A DNA stretch of 64,000 bases from Sphingobacteriales bacterium (GTDB taxonomy: Bacteria > Bacteroidota > Bacteroidia > Chitinophagales > CAIOSU01): NCBI GenBank assembly GCA_027483645.1, contig JAIXUD010000007.1, positions 1 to 64,000 on the forward strand. The letters run 5' to 3'. Position 1 is the stretch's first letter. Every line of letters starts with the position of its first letter. The notes beneath the pieces are model-generated. The model searched no databases. It was not told the DNA's origin and saw nothing but the letters and a program-made list of their open reading frames with translations. Shown piece after piece: positions 25,963 to 34,046 of the stretch. The translations under genes were made by a program, and so were the position numbers.

Positions 25963-26865
25963 CTAGTTCCGAAACGCCAACAAAGTCTTATCGCATTTCA
26001 CTTCCAACCGGTACTTCCCGCCCATTACCAACGCCCGGTTATCGGCAATATGACCAGCGGGGAAACCGAAACAAACAGGGAAGTTATAACCCGAAACCTG
26101 TTCTTGAATGATTTCGTAGGCAGTTTGCCCAAAAGGGATGGCGTTGTCTCGCATATCGTTAAAGCCGCCAATAACTAATCCGGCAAGGTGTTCTAATTTA
26201 CCAGCGCGGTCTAGTTGCACCATCATGCGGTCGATGTGGTAGAGGTACTCATCGAGGTCTTCTAGAAACAGAATTTTACCCCTCGTATCAATATCCGAAA
26301 CACTGCCACTCATACTAAGCAGCACCGAAAGGTTGCCCCCAACTAAAATGCCCTCGGCACTGCCAATGCGATTAAACTCATGTGGCTCGATATTAAATGA
26401 ATGAGGCTCACCAGCAAGTGCACCTTTCAGGCTATCGAGTGCTTCGGGCGTATTGGTGGGGAAGTTTACAGGCATAGACGCATGTAGCGTGGCAATACCG
26501 AACTGCAGCAAATGCCCGTGCAGCACAGTAATATCGCTGTAGCCAATTATCCATTTGGGTTGTTGGCGAAATTGACTAAAATCCAATCGATCCACAATGC
26601 GTACCGTGCCGTATCCACCCCGCGCGCAGATAATGGCCTTTACCGTTGGATCATCAAACTGCTGTTGAAAATCTGCAGCACGCTCCTCATCCGTTCCGCT
26701 GAACTGGTGGTGCTCACCACCCACACTGCTGCCCAGCTTTACCTTATATCCCCAGCTTTCTAAAATTGCAATAGCGGGATGTAGCTCTGCAGCCATCATT
26801 TTACGGGCAGGGCAAACAATGGCAATGGTATCGCCAGGCTCTAGGTATTGGGGCAACAAGCTCAT
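25963..26865 (-). CDS. LD-carboxypeptidase (peptidase S66)
   Basis: 300-residue serine peptidase of the LdcA/MccF family. It trims the terminal D-residue from tetrapeptides in peptidoglycan recycling, or inactivates peptide-nucleotide antibiotics in MccF-type members. The start PGDTIAIVCPARK, CARGGYG, nucleophile Ser in IIGYSDITVLHG, the Glu in LFLEDLDEYLYHIDRM and the His in GFPAGHIADNRAL form the expected Ser-Glu-His set. It has no signal peptide, so cytoplasmic. It overlaps the upstream glycosylase gene by four bases (ATGA). Confidence 0.92.
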   Translation of the reverse strand: MSLLPQYLEPGDTIAIVCPARKMMAAELHPAIAILESWGYKVKLGSSVGGEHHQFSGTDEERAADFQQQFDDPTVKAIICARGGYGTVRIVDRLDFSQFRQQPKWIIGYSDITVLHGHLLQFGIATLHASMPVNFPTNTPEALDSLKGALAGEPHSFNIEPHEFNRIGSAEGILVGGNLSVLLSMSGSVSDIDTRGKILFLEDLDEYLYHIDRMMVQLDRAGKLEHLAGLVIGGFNDMRDNAIPFGQTAYEIIQEQVSGYNFPVCFGFPAGHIADNRALVMGGKYRLEVKCDKTLLAFRN

Positions 26866-27566
26866 AAGTTTGGGTTGTTAAAGGCATTCAAGTAGCGCTG
26901 AACGTAGTCGGCCATTTGCTTTTGCTTGTATTGCACTACAAACCGCGGATGATCAAGCCCAGCGATTCTACCGAATAGGCGATGTTTGGCATTAAACTGG
27001 GTAAGGAAGTCTACGTTTTTGCCCGAACCCATACAATAGACGGTCTCCTTATCTAACCCTAAATCGATTTGTTTTTTCAGCGTTTCGAGAATAAACGGCT
27101 CTACGGCATGCTGCAAATCCTTGCGGTCGTAATAGTTAAAGTTTACCCACTTATTGGCCTCGTTCAACTTCACAAAGCCGAGGGGGCAAATGGAGTTGAT
27201 GTAGAACTCACTATAAAACCGCTCGGCACCCCCGAACGCCTTCACCACCTCATACACAAATACCGACGAAGGCTCAAAGGTATGGAACTTGCTAAAGGGG
27301 ATGCCGCACACTTCGTTCAATCGCTTGGTATCGGTAAACGGTATGCCCGTAACGCCCGCCCCATGCCTGCCAGGGTTGATGCCTAATATACAACGGCGGG
27401 GCTTTTCATCACTGTAAAACTTGCGATAAAACTGCGTGCTAATATCCCATACCACCTCGGCATTCTCGCCTTTGTAGGGGTTCATCACCCCAATGCCATC
27501 GGGCAGCAAAGCTGGGTCGAGGTGTAGCTCTGAGTTAAACTGTAAGATTTTATCGGCAAAGGTCAT
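26862..27566 (-). CDS. SMUG2-type uracil-DNA glycosylase family protein
   Basis: 234 residues from ATG 27564-27566. DNA glycosylase of the uracil-DNA glycosylase superfamily, expected to remove deaminated bases. The active-site loop is LGINPGRHGAGVTGIPFTD, and the second loop, LDHPRFVVQYK, has the His-Pro-Arg seen in SMUG proteins. The N-terminal eight track residues belong to the promoter. TACCTTTG on the minus strand ends four bases before the ATG, so the mRNA may be leaderless. It is followed with ATGA overlap by the LD-carboxypeptidase, an unexpected partner. Confidence 0.82.
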   Translation of the reverse strand: MTFADKILQFNSELHLDPALLPDGIGVMNPYKGENAEVVWDISTQFYRKFYSDEKPRRCILGINPGRHGAGVTGIPFTDTKRLNEVCGIPFSKFHTFEPSSVFVYEVVKAFGGAERFYSEFYINSICPLGFVKLNEANKWVNFNYYDRKDLQHAVEPFILETLKKQIDLGLDKETVYCMGSGKNVDFLTQFNAKHRLFGRIAGLDHPRFVVQYKQKQMADYVQRYLNAFNNPNL

Positions 27567-27570
27567 AAGG

Positions 27571-27578
27571 CAAAGGTA
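27571..27578 (-). promoter_or_regulatory. -7 box TACCTTTG, four bases before the SMUG2 ATG
   Basis: Perfect TAnnTTTG on the minus strand. The gap to the ATG is AAGG on the plus strand (CCTT on the minus). Confidence 0.5.
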
Positions 27579-27589
27579 GTGGCTAGACA

Positions 27590-27690
27590 CAAGATATTAG
27601 AAATGTCATCCTGAGCGTAGTCGAATGATACAAGACATAAGACTGCTTCATTTTCAAATTTCCTCATTTTCAAATTTTCAAATTAACCAT
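27590..27690. repeat. ACACAAGATA and CATCCTGAGCGTAGTCGAA words
   Basis: GACACAAGATATTAG and ACAAGACATAAGACTGC recur at 55988-56024. TCATCCTGAGCGTAGTCGAA recurs inverted at about 37613-37632. CATTTTCAAATTT is repeated twice here. Mixed repeat patch between glycosylase and lipoprotein genes. Confidence 0.5.
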
Positions 27691-27735
27691 GGCACAGCCT
27701 TTGCCCCTCCGCAATCAACAATAAAACACGAACAC

Positions 27736-27966
27736 ATGAAAACGCTATTGATGGGTGCTGGCTTGCTGATGATGGTAGGCGTGGCATCGTGTACCAAAGA
27801 CCATAGTTGTATTTGTTTTGACACCGCCGACCAAAACGAGATAACTCATACTTTCACCTACTCATCCATGAGCCGCGAGGAGGCCCGCGACCTGTGTTCG
27901 CAAAGTGCTATTGAACTCAACGCTACCGACTCATTGAACCGCTCATACCTCTGTACATTGGAGTAA
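27736..27966 (+). CDS. Small lipoprotein
   Basis: 76 residues. The signal ends in VGVASC, a lipobox with Cys19, so the product is a lipoprotein. The mature part is short and has five Cys (CTKDHSCICF, LCS, LCTLE), suggesting disulfides. The track start 37 residues earlier is repeat sequence. No family recognised. Convergent with the beta-lactamase gene, five bases apart. Confidence 0.65.
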   Translation: MKTLLMGAGLLMMVGVASCTKDHSCICFDTADQNEITHTFTYSSMSREEARDLCSQSAIELNATDSLNRSYLCTLE

Positions 27967-27971
27967 TAACT

Positions 27972-28781
27972 TTACTTTTTAATAAGATTGAGCTTGTTGA
28001 AGATACTATCTGCAATAACTGTGCGCGCCATGGCAAAAGTTGGCTGTAGACTTTGCGCTTGTATGCAAACGGCAAAGAAATAGGTGTTGTCATCGGTTTC
28101 TATATAGCCTACATACCACCCTATATCTGCTAGGTCTTGATATGCCCAACCCGTTTTCGCCCTGATGGTATAGTTCGTGCTATCGGCTACTATCATTATT
28201 TCCTTAACTGTATTCATTGTTTTTGTGGAAAAAGGAAGTCGGTTCGCCTGCAATAGCTCCAAAAACTTAATCTGTTGCTGTGGAGTTATGCGCAAATTGC
28301 CAGTTAACCAAAACCTATCAATACCGCCAGTAGTATCCGCATTTCCATAGCCCACTTTGTCGAGCCAATATTTCATCTGTTTTCCGCCTACCCTTCTTGC
28401 TAGTTCTTGGTAATACCAAACAGTGGAGTTGGTAAAAGCACTTTTCAAGGTATGGTCTTGATTCCAGTTTGGATTTTGGCGTTGTACCTTGTCCCAAGGG
28501 ATTAGAAAGTTCTCGTCTATTATTACGCCGGTTTCTAAGCCCACCAACGAATTGAATATTTTGAAGGTAGAAGCAGGCGTATAAAATTGATCTAGCTGAG
28601 TAGAGTTATAAACATGGTACTTGTCCTGCTTCAAATCATACAAAATGAGCGAGCCGTCAACTAAATACTGGTCAAAGTATGTCTTCCATTCAGGGTGATC
28701 GATTGTTTGAGTTTGGGTGTGTGCAGTGGCAAAGCAAAAGATACTTACGATGCACATCAGTACTCTCAAAAGGGCCATCAT
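27972..28781 (-). CDS. Class D (OXA-like) beta-lactamase
   Basis: 269-residue secreted serine beta-lactamase with all class D motifs at the expected spacing: STFK at 71-74 (nucleophile S71, carboxylated K74), SxV as STV at 119-121, YGN at 145-147, Trp158 in FWLTG (equivalent of the Trp that shields the carboxy-Lys), and KTG at 209-211. The signal peptide is MMALLRVLMCIVSIFCFATAHTQ. The length matches OXA enzymes. It is chromosomal, with no mobile element near, so it is probably intrinsic. It may hydrolyse beta-lactams, or it may be a housekeeping relative; activity cannot be read from sequence. Divergent from the TrmH-like gene. Confidence 0.9.
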   Translation of the reverse strand: MMALLRVLMCIVSIFCFATAHTQTQTIDHPEWKTYFDQYLVDGSLILYDLKQDKYHVYNSTQLDQFYTPASTFKIFNSLVGLETGVIIDENFLIPWDKVQRQNPNWNQDHTLKSAFTNSTVWYYQELARRVGGKQMKYWLDKVGYGNADTTGGIDRFWLTGNLRITPQQQIKFLELLQANRLPFSTKTMNTVKEIMIVADSTNYTIRAKTGWAYQDLADIGWYVGYIETDDNTYFFAVCIQAQSLQPTFAMARTVIADSIFNKLNLIKK

Positions 28782-28845
28782 ACTCTTGCAGTTAGGTAGC
28801 CCTAATATAACAATATCAAACTTAACTATTACCGCTCTCGGGTCT

Positions 28846-28853
28846 TACCTTTG
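28846..28853 (+). promoter_or_regulatory. -7 box TACCTTTG, five bases before the trmH-like ATG
   Basis: Perfect TAnnTTTG followed by TGCCC and the ATG at 28859. This again points to a leaderless or nearly leaderless transcript. Confidence 0.5.
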
Positions 28854-28858
28854 TGCCC

Positions 28859-29416
28859 ATGAAATTCCCCAAAATACCGAACGATGCCCTCGGCCGAATG
28901 GATGTGGAGCAATATAAGGCTGCACCCAAAACCCCGCTGGTAATAGTGCTGGATAACATCCGCAGCCACAACAATGTGGGCTCGTGTTTCCGCACGGCAG
29001 ATGCGTTTAGGGCAGAGGCCATCTACCTGTGCGGCTTTACTGATAAGCCTCCTCACCGCGATATACATAAAACCGCCCTCGGTGCTACCGAAAGCGTGGA
29101 TTGGCAATACTTCGATACGACCACCCTAGCAGTGCAAGCACTAAAAGCTGCCGGCTACTACGTATGGGCCATAGAGCAAGCCGAAGGCCACACTATGCTA
29201 CACGAGCTGCAACTGCAACCGGGTGGCAAGCATGCCATCATTTTCGGCAATGAGTTAAGCGGCGTGGACGATGAAGTGATGGCACTGGTGGATGGCGTGG
29301 TGGAGATACCACAGTTCGGCACCAAGCACTCGCTCAATATTTCGGTAAGCGCAGGGATTGTGATTTGGGAATTTTGGAGGCAGTTGGCTGCGCAGACGAT
29401 GGACCAAGGACGATAG
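28859..29416 (+). CDS. TrmH/SpoU-family RNA 2'-O-methyltransferase
   Basis: 185 residues from ATG 28859 (track GTG is two codons earlier). Knotted SPOUT methyltransferase acting on tRNA or rRNA with S-adenosylmethionine. Motif 1 is IRSHNNVGSCFRTADAF, motif 2 IIFGNELSGVD, motif 3 IPQFGTKHSLNISVSAGI. The substrate cannot be told from the sequence. The last residues (QTMDQGR, stop) are read from a GGACCAAGGACGATAG repeat, so the intergenic repeat has invaded or forms the 3' end of the gene. Confidence 0.9.
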   Translation: MKFPKIPNDALGRMDVEQYKAAPKTPLVIVLDNIRSHNNVGSCFRTADAFRAEAIYLCGFTDKPPHRDIHKTALGATESVDWQYFDTTTLAVQALKAAGYYVWAIEQAEGHTMLHELQLQPGGKHAIIFGNELSGVDDEVMALVDGVVEIPQFGTKHSLNISVSAGIVIWEFWRQLAAQTMDQGR

Positions 29417-29518
29417 ACCATGGATGGACCACGGACGACGGACCACAGACCAAATTTACAGATGCTCAATTAACTAACTTAAAAATGAAACAACCATCGT
29501 CCATGGTCCATCGTCCAA
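29396..29518. repeat. GGACGATGG / CCATCGTCC inverted repeat spanning two gene ends
   Basis: The left arm (about 29396-29452, GGACCAAGGACGATAGACC and following words) overlaps the 3' end of the TrmH-like gene. The right arm (about 29494-29518, CCATCGTCCATGGTCCATCG) lies inside the N-terminal codons of the next methyltransferase. The arms are complementary. Confidence 0.75.
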
Positions 29519-30210
29519 CATTCCGTTTCAAGCAATTCGAGGTGCAGCACGACCGCTGCGCCATGAAGGTTAATACCGATGGCGTGTTGCTGGGCGCATG
29601 GGCAGGCGTGGATGGTGTGCAGCGTGCGCTGGATGTGGGTACTGGTAGCGGCATTATTGCCCTGATGCTGGCACAGCGAGGAGTTGCGCGTGTTGAAGCC
29701 CTGGAAATAGACCCCGAAGCCGCCGCACAGGCTGCGGAGAACTTTGCCGCTTCGCCATGGGCAGGTGAGTTGACTGGACAGTGCGTGCCGCTACAGCAAT
29801 ACCAACCAACAGCGCCGTTTGATCTCATCATCAGCAATCCGCCTTATTTTAACAATGCCTATAAAACACCCTTAGCCAACCGCAACTTGGCCAGACATAA
29901 TGATACTTTACCGCTTACTGATTTAATGGCCTTCGTTGCCCAGTGGCTCACTACTGATGGCAGGCTAGCCATCATACTCCCTATCGACTTGGAGGTGCCC
30001 GCCACTACCACCGCCTCACTACACCACCTCTACCCTACCCGATGCTGTTATGTAAAAGGCACCGCAGGCGGCGAAATTAAGCGCATAATGCTGCAGTACG
30101 GCCGCAAACAGCAGTCACTAACCACAACTACTGTAACCATAGAAACCGCCCCGCTGCAATACACCGCGGAGTATCGGGAATTAACAAAGGACTTTTACTT
30201 GGCGTTTTAA
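29485..30210 (+). CDS. tRNA1(Val) adenine-37-N6-methyltransferase-like (TrmN6/YfiC)
   Basis: 241 residues from ATG 29485. Rossmann-fold N6-adenine methyltransferase: SAM loop LDVGTGSGIIALMLAQ, acidic ALEIDPEAA, and catalytic NPPY in IISNPPYFNNA. KVNTDGVLLGAW at the start is typical of TrmN6, which modifies A37 of tRNA1(Val). Residues 4-12 (PSSMVHRPT) are translated from the CCATCGTCC repeat. The internal ATG at PSSM could be the original start, leaving MVHRPTFRFKQFEV. It follows the TrmH-like gene, giving two RNA methyltransferases in a row. Confidence 0.87.
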   Translation: MKQPSSMVHRPTFRFKQFEVQHDRCAMKVNTDGVLLGAWAGVDGVQRALDVGTGSGIIALMLAQRGVARVEALEIDPEAAAQAAENFAASPWAGELTGQCVPLQQYQPTAPFDLIISNPPYFNNAYKTPLANRNLARHNDTLPLTDLMAFVAQWLTTDGRLAIILPIDLEVPATTTASLHHLYPTRCCYVKGTAGGEIKRIMLQYGRKQQSLTTTTVTIETAPLQYTAEYRELTKDFYLAF

Positions 30211-30219
30211 TACGAACTT

Positions 30220-30405
30220 TTACTGCATGGGGTCACCCTCGGATATTTTATAGCCCCTTTTCATTATCTCCTCCCGCAGCGCACAGGGTATCTCTCGGCA
30301 AGAGCAGAACCGTATATGGCTCAAATGCCAATCGATGCGCTGCTGCAAGTTAGGACTATTGGATATTCGGTTTGCCTCGTGCCACACTTTGTTTATGGTT
30401 CCCAT
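30220..30405 (-). CDS. Small protein of unknown function
   Basis: 61 residues from ATG 30403-30405 (MGTINKVWHEANRI). It has a helical N-terminus and a Cys-rich middle (RFCSCREIPCALREEIMKRG) whose spacing could bind metal. The longer track start reads through less plausible sequence. It is convergent with the methyltransferase and downstream of the SugE-like gene. Moderate confidence. Confidence 0.5.
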   Translation of the reverse strand: MGTINKVWHEANRISNSPNLQQRIDWHLSHIRFCSCREIPCALREEIMKRGYKISEGDPMQ

Positions 30406-30501
30406 TGCTGCTGGTTTGCAACAAAGATGGACAAGCAAACGCCATAATCGGCTGAGATAGATCGCCATCGCCAATGACTTTCGTCATACTAGCCGAGAGC
30501 A

Positions 30502-30828
30502 CTAATGAGACACAAACTTCAACCCAACAATGGAGCCTATAAGGGTCGTAATAAAAAAGATGCGCCAAAAATCAACGGGTTCCTTAAAGAGCCAGATACC
30601 CACAATAACGGTACCAACCGCACCGATACCCGTCCATACGGCATAAGAGGTGCCTATGGGCAAAGTCTCGATAGCCTTACTCAATAGCCCCATACTAATA
30701 ATGATACAGACATAAAAACCCGCCATCCACCAGTTGCTTGCCGCACCGGTGGTTTCGTTGGCCTTGCCCAAGCAGGTAGTAAAGCCCACCTCAAACAACC
30801 CCGCAATTATCAGTATCAGCCAGTTCAT
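30502..30828 (-). CDS. sugE: Small multidrug resistance family exporter (SugE/Gdx type)
   Basis: 108-residue four-helix inner-membrane antiporter. Essential E13 is in IIAGLFEVGFTTCLGKA. GTSYAVWTGIGAVGTVI in helix 3 is the SugE/Gdx form, whose members in other bacteria export guanidinium in exchange for protons, rather than the EmrE drug-exporting form. A minus-strand TAACTTTG (30849-30856) gives a leader of only about 14 nt, too short for the guanidine riboswitch that often precedes such genes. It is a single gene, so it probably acts as a dual-topology homodimer. Confidence 0.88.
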   Translation of the reverse strand: MNWLILIIAGLFEVGFTTCLGKANETTGAASNWWMAGFYVCIIISMGLLSKAIETLPIGTSYAVWTGIGAVGTVIVGIWLFKEPVDFWRIFFITTLIGSIVGLKFVSH

Positions 30829-30848
30829 CTCGTAATTTTAAGTTGCTG

Positions 30849-30856
30849 CAAAGTTA
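30849..30856 (-). promoter_or_regulatory. -7 box TAACTTTG for sugE
   Basis: Perfect TAnnTTTG on the minus strand, 20 bases before the ATG. Confidence 0.45.
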
Positions 30857-30984
30857 TGGCTTTTGCGATGATAGCTCGCGCTTATAGCAGCATATTGCCG
30901 CCTTTCTCCATATAATGCATGCTATTTTTTGTATTTTAGTGCCGTCCAACCGCATTAACAGTATTAAAGTAAAAGGGTCAATTT

Positions 30985-31731
30985 ATGAAAGGAATATTCT
31001 CGCTACTGCTGCTGTTAGTTTCAGTGGCATTACTGGCACAAGCACCACAGGCATTATCTTACCAAGGTTCGGCGAGGGACATTTCTGGAGTGCTGCTTGC
31101 ATCGCAACCACTTAGTGTGCGGTTCTCGGTAAGGCAATCTACAGCTACAGGAGCAGTAGTCTATCAAGAAGAACATACCACTACCACCAGCCCTTTCGGC
31201 GGCTTTGCTCTGCAAATTGGCCGCGGTACGGCATCAACCGGTAGTTTCCCCGCCATCAACTGGGCGGTAGGGCCTTTTTTCTTAGAGGTGGAGCTAGATG
31301 TAAACAACACCGGTACCTACACCAGTATGGGCGCTACCGAAATGCTATCGGTACCCTATGCGCTATATAGCGAGCGGGCAGGAGTTGCTGATACGGCCTT
31401 AGTAGCAGCTAACAACGGCAACTGCGTAAGAGCGTCTTTACCTGGAGAATTCATTTTTGATAACGACTCCCTTTATAACAACGGAACATACCAAGTTTAT
31501 TACAATACTAGCCCCGCTCTATGGGAAAGCATGTCGATAGCTTTGGTAAACTCCAAGGTGTATGTAAATGGCGTTTTTAAAAAGATAGAAGGAACCGGCT
31601 TATCCATAATAGCCCCATTTGCATCCGCCTCTGTTAGGAATTTAATCTCTGGCGATATTGTCAAAATAGAATTTTTGATACATACCGAAACATGCTTGGT
31701 GAAGCATGAGCACAACATTGTGATACCGTAA
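30985..31731 (+). CDS. Secreted protein, paralog of the convergent gene
   Basis: 248 residues with a type I signal peptide (MKGIFSLLLLLVSVALLAQ). The first 130 mature residues follow a pattern common in Bacteroidota surface proteins: QAPQALSYQGSARDISGVLL, AINWAVGPFFLEVELD, EMLSVPYALYSERA. The C-terminal half is unique and has paired Cys. No T9SS domain. It shares this plan with the gene at 31750, and the two stops are 18 bases apart on opposite strands. The function is probably structural at the cell surface, but this is inference. Confidence 0.75.
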   Translation: MKGIFSLLLLLVSVALLAQAPQALSYQGSARDISGVLLASQPLSVRFSVRQSTATGAVVYQEEHTTTTSPFGGFALQIGRGTASTGSFPAINWAVGPFFLEVELDVNNTGTYTSMGATEMLSVPYALYSERAGVADTALVAANNGNCVRASLPGEFIFDNDSLYNNGTYQVYYNTSPALWESMSIALVNSKVYVNGVFKKIEGTGLSIIAPFASASVRNLISGDIVKIEFLIHTETCLVKHEHNIVIP

Positions 31732-31749
31732 CCTAAACCTCGCAGGCCA

Positions 31750-32502
31750 TTAAGGCACAATGGTGGTATGCAGGAATATTTTTTTGCACGGGTAAGCATC
31801 AAACATAAATTGCGTTACAATTATGTCTCCCGAATTTAAAATGGCTTGACCACCACCACCAGGACCGGTAATAATTACCGCGTTGATACCTCCTGCGTTA
31901 AATGGGCTTGCAACACTGCTGAGTTGTCCATTCACAAATATCTTTACAAAGATCGAAAGACCAGACAGTGATAAAACCAAGTTGCTGGTAGGCAATATTC
32001 CCAATTCTTGTGTTGTACGATTGTTTTGAACATACAGCGTATCTGATGTAATACTAAAGTCAGTGCCAGGAATAGTATCGATACACCCACTCCATGGAGC
32101 AGCATTGGCCACATTGCCAGCATACAACGCATAGGGCACCGAAAGGAATTGCGTGGTGCTTAAGGTTACGTAAGTGCCGGCATTGTCCAACTCCGTTTGC
32201 AAAAAATAGGGTCCATTAGCCCAATTGATACCAGCGAAGCTACCCAAAGTTGGGGTGCCATTACCAATACCGACATTGAAAGCCCCAAAAGAAGAGGTAG
32301 TTACAGCATGGGTTTCGGTATACACGGCTGTACCGCTCACTGAACCTTGCAAAATGGTAAAACGCAGATTAGCACCTTGGTTGGCCAGCACTGTGCCCGA
32401 TGCATCTCTCAATACGGCTTGGTAATTAATTGCCTGAGGTGCCTGTGCCATAGCCGCTATAGAAATACCTATAGCTATAAAAAACGTGATGAGCCCTTTC
32501 AT
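31750..32502 (-). CDS. Secreted protein, paralog of the convergent gene
   Basis: 250 residues from ATG 32500-32502 (track start 13 residues earlier is leader). The signal peptide MKGLITFFIAIGISIAAMAQ is followed by QAPQAINYQAVLRDASGTVL, INWANGPYFLQTELD and TQFLSVPYALYAGN, the same blocks as in its neighbour. The second half is different, Gly-rich (ITGPGGGGQ), and again ends in a VxP. Two conserved Cys suggest one disulfide. Duplication followed by inversion is the simplest origin. Confidence 0.75.
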   Translation of the reverse strand: MKGLITFFIAIGISIAAMAQAPQAINYQAVLRDASGTVLANQGANLRFTILQGSVSGTAVYTETHAVTTSSFGAFNVGIGNGTPTLGSFAGINWANGPYFLQTELDNAGTYVTLSTTQFLSVPYALYAGNVANAAPWSGCIDTIPGTDFSITSDTLYVQNNRTTQELGILPTSNLVLSLSGLSIFVKIFVNGQLSSVASPFNAGGINAVIITGPGGGGQAILNSGDIIVTQFMFDAYPCKKIFLHTTIVP

Positions 32503-32624
32503 ATACATTGGTTTTTGGTAAAGATGAGAAATCAACACCAAACAAAACAGCCTTTGCCATTATTGTTAGCATACTTTATCTACCTACCTCAAAAACCAAA
32601 TCAGCAAATGGCTGTTTTGTTGAA

Positions 32625-33236
32625 ATGTTAATACAGGAGCAAATTGAACATTTGAGAAAAGCCGACCCTGTACTATCGAGTGTTATTGATAGTATGGAGG
32701 TGCCTGCATACCGCAATACCCATGATGTATTCGAGGATTTGGCTAGTTGCATTTTGGATATGCGTATCCACTATGTGCCTACCAACGCTGCCTTTCGATA
32801 CCCTCGACTCAAAAAACTACTGAACGGTGCCCCCATTAACCCTGATACTTTTCTAAACCCTGAACTGGAGGTGCTTGGCCATTTAAAGCTATCCCATCAA
32901 AAAGATAAATCGCTAAAGTTGTGGGCTGCCCGCTGGGTAGAAAATAAGTACCATAAAATTGATTGGGCCAACCTCACCGATGGGGAGGTGTTCGCCTTGT
33001 TGGATGGCATTAAAGGTGTAGGAGAATGGACGGTATTGATGATTTTGCTGTTTACGCTTGAGCGACCAAATATCTTCCCCAGCTCGGACTATCAGTTGAA
33101 AAAGGCCATGTGCGAGGCATACAACCTAATAGAGGATAAAGAGCTAGAAGGTAAACTTAGCCAAATTGCCAACCACTTGCACCCTTACAAGTCGTTGGCT
33201 ACAAGATATTTATGGCAATGGCGCCGTAATGTTTAG
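32625..33236 (+). CDS. DNA-3-methyladenine glycosylase II-like (HhH-GPD)
   Basis: 203 residues from ATG 32625 (track start reads 39 codons of leader). AlkA-type base-excision glycosylase. Helix-hairpin-helix LLDGIKGVGEWTVLMILLF near 130, then the catalytic Asp in NIFPSSDYQLKKAM. It should remove alkylated purines from DNA. It lacks the N-terminal TBP-like domain of E. coli AlkA, as many bacterial members do. Single gene, followed by a GTCCATCGTCC repeat. Confidence 0.85.
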   Translation: MLIQEQIEHLRKADPVLSSVIDSMEVPAYRNTHDVFEDLASCILDMRIHYVPTNAAFRYPRLKKLLNGAPINPDTFLNPELEVLGHLKLSHQKDKSLKLWAARWVENKYHKIDWANLTDGEVFALLDGIKGVGEWTVLMILLFTLERPNIFPSSDYQLKKAMCEAYNLIEDKELEGKLSQIANHLHPYKSLATRYLWQWRRNV

Positions 33237-33237
33237 T

Positions 33238-33395
33238 TATCGGTCTTTCGTCCATCGTCCTTGGTCTGTGCTCACCACCCCCACCCCTTCTTTCGGCAAA
33301 CGCTCAGGACAGGCTCTTGAGAAAACCCTGCCTGCCGGTAAGCAGGGAGGGGAGCTAAATAACTGCAGCAGTCCATTGTCCATCGTCCGCGAAGC
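33238..33395. repeat. Mixed repeat patch (GTCCATCGTCC, GCTCAGGACAGGCTCTTG)
   Basis: GTCCATCGTCCTTGGTC (about 33251) and GTCCATTGTCCATCGTCC (about 33373) flank a relative of the 6112-6178 element (CAGGACAGGCTCTTGAG). CTGCCTGCCGGTAAGCAGG forms a hairpin. It separates the glycosylase from the next, convergent gene. Confidence 0.55.
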
Positions 33396-33396
33396 A

Positions 33397-33927
33397 TCAC
33401 TTCTTCACATACTGGCTGGCTTCTTTTTCGGCCATGCCTTTTAAGGTGCCTTTGTCGCGGGCTTTTTGCAGCTTATCCAGTTGCTTACTCTTTTCAAATC
33501 CGATGCTAGGGTTGCTATAGGTGGTAATAGTATGCTCTAGCGCGGCCAGCAACGCCCCTGCCGTATTGGCTTCGTCGTCGCCACCTTGCAGTACAAATTT
33601 CGTCCAGCCGTTCATGTAGGTAAGCAGCAGTGTAGGGTTTTCTTCCACGCACTTTACCGCCATCTCCCCAAACACAATAGTCACCGTTGGGCTGCCTTGG
33701 TGCCATGCCATTAAGAATGCTTCCACCTCTTTACGGATGGCAGGGTACTTGTTAAGAGGCGTGTTGTCGTACCATTCAATGCACTTCAGCACATCGGCTT
33801 CGTACTTTTTGTAGTCTTCCTCTTTTTTTAGTTTGTAGCCCTTTGGCACCGGGTTGGTTTGCGCCATGGACAATACTGGTGCGGCCATAAACACAGCCAT
33901 AAACAATAGGAGAGCGGTAGTTTTCAT
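33397..33927 (-). CDS. Secreted helical protein of unknown function
   Basis: 176 residues with signal peptide (MKTTALLLFMAVFMAAPVLSMAQ). The mature part is predicted mostly helical and charged (KLKKEEDYKKYEADVLKCIE; KLQKARDKGTLKGMAEKEA). No motif or membrane anchor. It stands alone and ends near a repeat patch. I do not recognise the family. Confidence 0.65.
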   Translation of the reverse strand: MKTTALLLFMAVFMAAPVLSMAQTNPVPKGYKLKKEEDYKKYEADVLKCIEWYDNTPLNKYPAIRKEVEAFLMAWHQGSPTVTIVFGEMAVKCVEENPTLLLTYMNGWTKFVLQGGDDEANTAGALLAALEHTITTYSNPSIGFEKSKQLDKLQKARDKGTLKGMAEKEASQYVKK

Positions 33928-34014
33928 AATTCGCCTTTTTTAGTGACCATTAAAGATAAACCGAATAGGTTACAAAAAAACACCCTTGCCTCAAAAAACC
34001 GCTACCGAAAGTAT

Positions 34015-34022
34015 TAGCTTTG
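34015..34022 (+). promoter_or_regulatory. -7 box TAGCTTTG
   Basis: Perfect TAnnTTTG, 24 bases before the ATG at 34047. Confidence 0.45.
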
Positions 34023-34046
34023 GGATGCACGCTACAACCCGCTATT

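Noticed and set aside
30829-30984. Guanidine riboswitch before sugE
   Set aside because: Leader is only about 14 nt after the -7 box and lacks the conserved riboswitch motifs.
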